Positions 57,965 to 64,000 of a stretch of DNA of 64,000 nt are shown piece after piece. The notes under the pieces are model-generated. The model was not told the DNA's origin and did no database searches. It saw only the letters and a list, made by a program, of their open reading frames with translations. Within the stretch, counting starts at the first letter, position 1, and each line of letters begins with the position of its first letter. The stretch comes from Pyrus communis (taxonomy: Eukaryota; Streptophyta; Magnoliopsida; Rosales; Rosaceae), in NCBI RefSeq assembly GCF_963583255.1, contig NC_084803.1, forward strand, positions 14,767,428 through 14,831,427. The letters are read 5' to 3'. Position numbers and translations under genes: made by a program.

Positions 57965-60929
57965 CGGTATTGGAGTTGGGCATAATTGGGATCATCAACT
58001 TAGAATTAGGCATGACTGGGATCAGTTAATTACGTGGACCACATAAATACTGGACATAAAGTTGAGAGGATCCCAATTTAACACGACCAAATTATGCCTA
58101 ACTTCAATTTTTAATTGTTATATTAATATTATATCACAACACGAAGTTGATTATCCTGCCACAAAAAAGACTTCCTTCTTAATTGCTTTTTCGTCAACCG
58201 TATAGTTTATATATGTATACTGATTAAAATTTGCAAATTGATGACAAAACAAAATAATGTCGTGTGGCCCCGATGCTAATTCAAGAATTACATGGAAAAT
58301 TAAGGTATTTATTGACTTGATCAAGGATTAGTCAGCTCACTAGTCAGTAGTCATTCCAAATCCAATATTCTATATAAAAAAAAAAATTAAAGTTTTCTTT
58401 TTTGGAAAAATTAATGTGACATCATGTCAATCTGCCAATAAAACACAGCTTGATGATTTACCCAAAAATAAATAAATAACTAGCACAACTTGATGATTTA
58501 TCCAAAAAAAAAAAGAAAAAAAAAAGCATAACTTGATGCTATTCTAGTGAATAATCCAACCAAAACTATATCTAATCAACAACCGAACGAGAATGAATCC
58601 AAACGAGCGAATGAACGGAGTTTGTAAAAAGCAAAGGACTATAAAATATACTACCCGAAATAGGAATCTTGGCTAGTTTAAGCTGGAAGACGAGTCAAAA
58701 AAGTCAAAAGAGCAAAAATAGGCACAGTAGCCATCAACAGGAAGCAGTGCAGGAATGGGAGGACAGTTTGTCGGAGCAAGTGATAGGGATGCGTTCGCAT
58801 TGTTCCGCGGTATGGAACCGAGTGCGGAAGATTGTTTCTTGTTTCGAAAATGTGGGTCATATGTGAATGGAGGGAGGATGCCGTGTAAAATACGGTCAGT
58901 GCCCTACATGTTTATATACACATCAAATTAGTTCGTGTATATATTGTGTTAACACGATCACCTTCAATTGTTTTCTAGTGCGATCACTGGTAGCATTCAC
59001 ATTGACAGCAGTTGATTAGTTGGTATGAATAAAAGAAGTATTTTCGTGGGCTACCCTACAAAGCGACTTGAAATCCATGGAGCCACGATAGGGACAAGTA
59101 TTCGATTGTTGTTGATTCAAGTTGATTTGTAACGAGTTTCTTTTATTATTTCCTTTTTTTTTTTTTAAAATTTTTTTTTTAAAACACGACATCCATCAGA
59201 TTTAAAAGAAAGACTTCACATTTATAAGTAATTAAATATATCTAAATATATATAAAGATATATTTAAACTAAGGGCGGAAGAATAAATTGGTTGTAAACT
59301 TGTCATTCTCAATATTCAAACTTAAGACTTTTCACTTACAACTGAAGAAAAATAATAATAGACTGTAGCACTAAGTAGTAGAACATCTACTGATATAATT
59401 GAAGTTTTAAATTCAATTTTCGCTCCACATAATATAGTTTGTATAAAAATAAAAGTTAATTTGATGACACATTGTTTGTTTTGTCAAAGTTTGAAAGAGA
59501 CAAGTCATATGGTCTAACATAGATTAGTAAGAGTGGAGTTTTATCCTAAAATGTCCTTGATATAATTATGAATAAAATCACATAATTATAAGTTGTAAAT
59601 ACATGTTTTATCAAACTCTGGACTTGAAACTTTCAGCATGTTAAAAGTCACTTAACGAGCGCGAGGACAAGGAATTTGCTAACTCAGCTCTCATCTAAGA
59701 GAAATTCTAAGAAGACTCTCAAAGTGAGATTTCCATGGACGTTCTTTGTCATCTCACATATTGACATCAATTTTCATACCAACATTATAAAACATTATAC
59801 TAAAAAAAGAGGTGCCAAAAAATTCATAGAGAATGCCGTTTTTGAAAAAAACTCTTTAGCATTTCTCCTAATTTAAAACCAGAATAGGGTGAGGACTGAC
59901 TGTGGAGGGTGGAAGCTGAGAGAATGGGACAGTGTCTATTGGATTGGACAGTTTCTTCTAGCTTTCGATTTGGAATGGACTTGGTTGACTGTGAAACCAT
60001 GTAATGCATTTAATATTTAAATAATGATGTTAACAAAAGTTAAAGTATCTTGATAAATAAAAAATAAAAAATAAAAAAGAAACAAGGTTTTAATTAATAA
60101 GAATATAAAATAAAGGATGAAAACCTAATTTATCATTTATTTTTTACATGAATAATTAATTTATAATTTATGAATGATGATTTTGATACAAAATTGTTTT
60201 AGACTCATTGTGGGCGTGCCCCATGAACCTCGTCATGTAGGACCCCAATTGGAACTCCAGTGCTCGACCTCTTGAACCTCATGACTGTGACCAAGGAACA
60301 CTAGCAACCGTGACACGGATCTGAAACTTGGACTGAAGACCTCGATACTTGAAGTTGGGCTTGAGGCTGCAAAACCTCAAATCCGAAACCCTAGTTACAA
60401 TCATTTTATTATTTTAGGTCTCGGATTTGAAACCCTATGTGTGTTATTTTACTTTTCAAATTTTTATTTTTTTCAAGGAATAACATGCAATTTGATTCAG
60501 TCACTTCGGAAATCAAACTCAAACTAGTATATTTATTCATTTAATCCAACCTCTCCAATCCAATGCGATCCATCGGGATATAACCCTAGTTCCTAATCCT
60601 GTCCAATCCCAATTTACCAAAAAACGACATGTACGATTTGATGCTTCGGCCATTGAGATTTTCTTTTGGGTCAGCCCAAGAGTGGACTTGGGCCCTTCAG
60701 CCACACCAACCCAAAATTTAAAGCCCAAATTACAAGACGCTCGTTATCTTGTTTTTTTTTTTTTTTTTTTTTTTTTAATTAAAAAAGGTTTTGAAATGTT
60801 GTTATTTTCTGGTCGTTGAAGGTTTGAAACAAGGCGATAACTCGATTACATCGACACCCAGAATTTGTTTTCTTTTCTTTCTCTCTCTCCGATTCGCTCT
60901 GTTTCTGTGAATTGTGGAAGTTGAAAATC

Positions 60930-63191
60930 ATGAGTGCTCTCCCGAGTTCGTTCGTTTCAGTTCAGAATCACAAAACCCGCTTCTTAACTGGTAACAATTC
61001 TTCTTCCTTTTTCTTTTATTTTTTTCAATTTAGTTTCTTATGGATTTTATTTTATTTAACAAACATATTAGTCTCCGGGCTCTTTAATGCAAGCCGAGGC
61101 TCCATTTCTGAAGGGATAAATAAAATTGAATGTAAGAGATGCCCATTTTATAATTCTCTGATTTTTGCGGGTTTCTATGATTATATTATATAGCATTCTG
61201 TTATTGGTGCAATCCATAATCTAATTGTCTACGAAATTGATATTTTACTTAAAGCATTTGAAAATTCATTTAAAGGGTATGATCAGACGATTTCTCAGGC
61301 ATTTTACGCTTGAAAGTTGTTAACTTTGAATTCAAAGTGCATTGGGAAATTTAATTGTCCCAGCCGGTGTTTCTTGAGGCCGTTTTTCTAACCATTTCGT
61401 TTCTAGTTTTCATTGTTTTGCGCTATAGATAGATAAAGGAAAACTATATTTATATGGGAGAATGGAGGAATGGAGAAGGTGATGGTGGAAGACAATGTGA
61501 CAGGATTCAAGTTCTCGTTTTCATATTATCTCCTTCATTTCAGCCTCCTCCCTCCCACCACCTTCATCCTTCTCCTTTGTCATTTCTCCCCTACACTTTT
61601 CTTGTATCTCTACCACAGAAAATGAAAACTAAAAATGTAATGGCTGTCGAACGGGCCCTCAGCTTCTCAATTCATCTTTCTGTTCTATGTGATTTTCCTT
61701 GTTCCTTGGCCTCTTCAACTTCTTTTCTTCGGCATGAATTTATTTTCTTCGGCTTGAGATTCTGCCTACCATGTCCCAATTTCACGGTGCAAAACTTTTG
61801 GATTTGAATTTCACATTTAATTTTGTTGTTGATCATTGCCAAATGTTTGATGCTAGGTTCTCCAAAGCCAACCTACCATTGTCTTTTGAACGTTAGTCCC
61901 AGTAATTTAAATGCCGCATTTCAGGACAAAGCAAAGCTTACTTCTCATAGAAGGTCATTTGTTGTCCGAGCAGGGTATGCATACTTTTGTGCTGTCTAAA
62001 ATTTTCAGCGTTTCATTATTATTTTTATCTCTAAAGTCTTAAATGTCTTTTAGCCGGCCAGTTCTTGTGTAATACTTCTCTTCTTTTCCTTTTGTTTTTG
62101 CTACTACAGAGCGGATAAACCAAGTTCTGCAAGTATCTTCGTTGGTGGTTTTGTATTGGGAGGGATAGTTGTTGGAGCATTAGGTTGTGTATATGCACCT
62201 CAGGTATGGTTGAAGTACTCACCTTATGTATCTATCATTGTTTGACCTGTTACCGTTGCATTGGGTCTGTATTCTGTGTGCTTATTTAATGGTGGATATC
62301 TTTGGTGCCTCGATCTGATGTTGTGATTCCTATTGCTGTTGCTGCTCAATCTCTGCGTGTCAATGTACTTGCATGCCCTCACTTGTACGAGCCTTTATTT
62401 GTGAATTGATGATTCCTTTTGAATATTTATTCATCGTATGTCACATGATCTTAAGAATGTTACTGCAGTACTGCTGTCTGATTATAAACGCCCTTAAGGC
62501 GTGGGTTCTACCCCGTCTCCCGTGGGTTCTACCCTGTCTCCCCTGTCCAAAGAACTACCTTCTAGAAGATACATAAGGTTATGCTTGTTAAATGATATAC
62601 AGTGTATGAATTGGTTTTGAGAGATGAGACATGGATGTGGTTTGTATGCGATATATAGCTGATCAAAAGGAGCCAACTTCTTTACAGTAACGCGAAAGCA
62701 TGTATTTGATTGACATATCATATCCTATTCCCAGATAAGCAAGGCACTAGCTGGAGCCGATAGAAAAGACTTGATGAGGAAGTTACCAAAATTTATTTAT
62801 GATGAAGAGAAAGCTCTTGAGGTGAGAATTTTTTTTTTCCTGCAGTTAATATCAATGAGAAAGGAGGTCCTCTTTATGATAGTTTCTAGATTTGTAGAAT
62901 GGGAATTGAATCGCTAAGCGAAAAAGGGGAATTTAATATGTTTTAAGTGGAAACTTTGATTGGTCAATCCCGTATAACTTTTGGATCATGTCATTTGGGA
63001 TGTTCAATATCATGTTTGAACTTGTGTGTTTTCTGTTATGTATTTTGTGACAACAGAAAACCCGCAAAATACTGGCGGAGAAGATTGCGCAGCTAAATTC
63101 CGCCATAGATGACGTTTCTGCTCAGCTGCATGGAGATGATGTCCCGAATGGAGCCGCAGTGGCTTCGGACGAAATTGAAGCTTCCATATAA
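60930..63191 (+). CDS. Small chloroplast inner-envelope-type membrane protein
   Basis: Five exons: 60930-60990, 61857-61974, 62110-62203, 62735-62821, 63057-63191, giving 164 residues; all introns GT-AG. The first 59 or so residues are rich in S, T, R and K with few acids ([31 protein letters not shown]), a typical chloroplast transit peptide. A glycine-rich membrane helix follows ([20 protein letters not shown]), then [31 protein letters not shown] and a helical, coiled-coil-like C-terminus ([20 protein letters not shown]). It resembles Arabidopsis At1g42960-type proteins, reported from the chloroplast inner envelope and of unknown biochemical role. Start and length fit that family. Possible function is not deducible from sequence. 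Confidence 0.88.
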
Positions 63192-63569
63192 TAATAGTTT
63201 GCAGAAGTTTTGTTTAACTTGTTACATGTGTCACACTGGGAAAATAATGTTGTTAATGTTCTTCTTCTCGTGTGTTTTACTTGTTTATAAATTCAAGCAC
63301 TTTATTTTTACTTTTATTATTATTGGATATCATCTCTTCCTATATAATGGTTCATGCAAAATCAATGTATACTTTTTTCTTCTGCACATTCTAAATTGTT
63401 TATTGATTTTTCTTTGATTTATCTAATCCAAACGTCAGAAATAATCAAGAATGTGTACTGTGACAAAGAGGGTAATGATGAGTCCATATTATACCGTATA
63501 TTTTACCCTAATCTTAGTATTAATTTATTGGTTATTTTGGTAAAACTTTGATACTTTGTTATGTATTTT
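63192..63569 (+). other. 3' region of the chloroplast-protein gene
   Basis: AT-rich sequence likely containing the 3' untranslated region. Frames here have no recognisable product. Confidence 0.4.
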
Positions 63570-64000
63570 TAATATAGGATATTCGACTTCCTCTGGAGCA
63601 AAAAAGTAATCAAACGGATGAATTTTGGAGTGATTCCAATTAAAGGATGTTCGTGTGCCTTTCAAGATGATTGTATCAAAATTTCAGATTTTTCTACAAA
63701 GTCGTTTGACCGTGGCAATGAAATAAAAAGGCCCAGCGTGCAGCTTTCCCAGATTGATGTTTTTGGACGTTTTGGGTATTTTGAAGGTCAAAATGGCATT
63801 TTTTGAGGAAGATTCATTCTGAGGATTTGTAGGGGACGTCTCAAGCTTTCAAAAGAGACCTTTTGGGACCAAATCGGAGTTGATTTGGTTGGTCAAAAGT
63901 ATGATTTTATTGTAAGTCCGAATTTCAGTTCAAATAGGAAACCTTTTATTTTATGTTTTATTATTTTATTATATTTCCTAGTTTTATTCTAAGATCTTTT
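63570..64000 (+). repeat. Possible LTR or other repeat, cut by window end
   Basis: The base composition changes near 63580 and the tail becomes a T/A-rich block (CCTTTTATTTTATGTTTTATT) of a kind often found inside plant LTRs. The 62-codon frame at 63618-63806 has no known domain. No second copy lies in the window, so this is only a suspicion. Confidence 0.25.

Larger units (their letters stand above)
55015..60929. other. Long intergenic region with small repeats
   Basis: No gene is supported over almost 6 kb. It holds the small elements listed separately (55.79, 56.15 and 57.84 kb), an inverted pair around TTAACTCCAATTTTGAA / GGAGTTAAGCATAATTTGG (57775-57830) and a SINE-like fragment at 59153-59385. 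A minus-strand coding-like stretch near 58680-58900 without ATG is noted among the findings. The last kilobase contains the promoter of the next gene. Confidence 0.4.

Noticed and set aside
61454..61807. 117-codon frame
   Set aside because: Lies in intron 1 of the chloroplast-protein gene and has no recognisable motif.

Overview
This is a stretch of plant nuclear DNA. It is AT-rich, its genes carry many short introns, and the spacers are packed with small transposons. Genes on both strands were rebuilt by hand from splice sites and reading phase. The protein families and the repeat styles (tRNA-derived SINEs, Tourist/Harbinger, Mutator-like and hAT miniature elements) fit a woody eudicot, possibly Rosaceae. 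The species is inferred, not shown.

Five or six intact genes are present. Two tandem, same-strand genes for tonoplast monosaccharide transporters (TMT/TST family) lie at 11.4-14.3 kb and 15.5-18.4 kb, with the same five-exon layout. A gene for an alpha/gamma-adaptin-binding p34-like protein lies at 22.4-24.6 kb. An intronless ATL-type RING-H2 ubiquitin ligase gene lies on the minus strand at 32.3-33.0 kb. A 15-exon MLO gene lies on the minus strand at 49.4-53.9 kb. A five-exon gene for a small chloroplast inner-membrane-type protein lies at 60.9-63.2 kb. The genes belong to unrelated pathways and, apart from the TMT pair, show no functional grouping. No tRNA, rRNA or CRISPR was found.

The rest is mobile-element landscape. 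At 1-1.8 kb is a pair of LTR-like direct repeats. Mutator-like inverted-repeat elements with 9-bp target duplications lie at 2.2-2.7 and 5.2-6.1 kb. A PIF/Harbinger element with TTA target duplications at 6.8-8.7 kb carries a broken MYB-like ORF1 and no transposase, and has a rearranged relative at 8.9-9.5 kb. Two further TTA-flanked elements stand back to back at 19.7-22.0 kb and share one TTA. The 3' end of the p34 gene has been duplicated downstream (25.7-27.0 kb) and then hit by a miniature element. A nested hairpin element full of TTC repeats lies at 42.2-44.0 kb, an hAT-type element with an 8-bp target duplication at 44.05-44.79 kb, and a large repeat-rich inverted-repeat element at 48.25-49.16 kb.

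Gene relics include a frameshifted RADIALIS-like MYB domain (3.5-3.7 kb), an unidentified C-ending-codon-rich coding fragment (6.4-6.6 kb), a LINE RNase H remnant (28.3-28.7 kb) and a FAR1/FHY3-like relic (41.2-41.7 kb). The most notable gene-level oddity is a GC-AG intron in the second transporter gene. No clearly new multi-gene system was seen.
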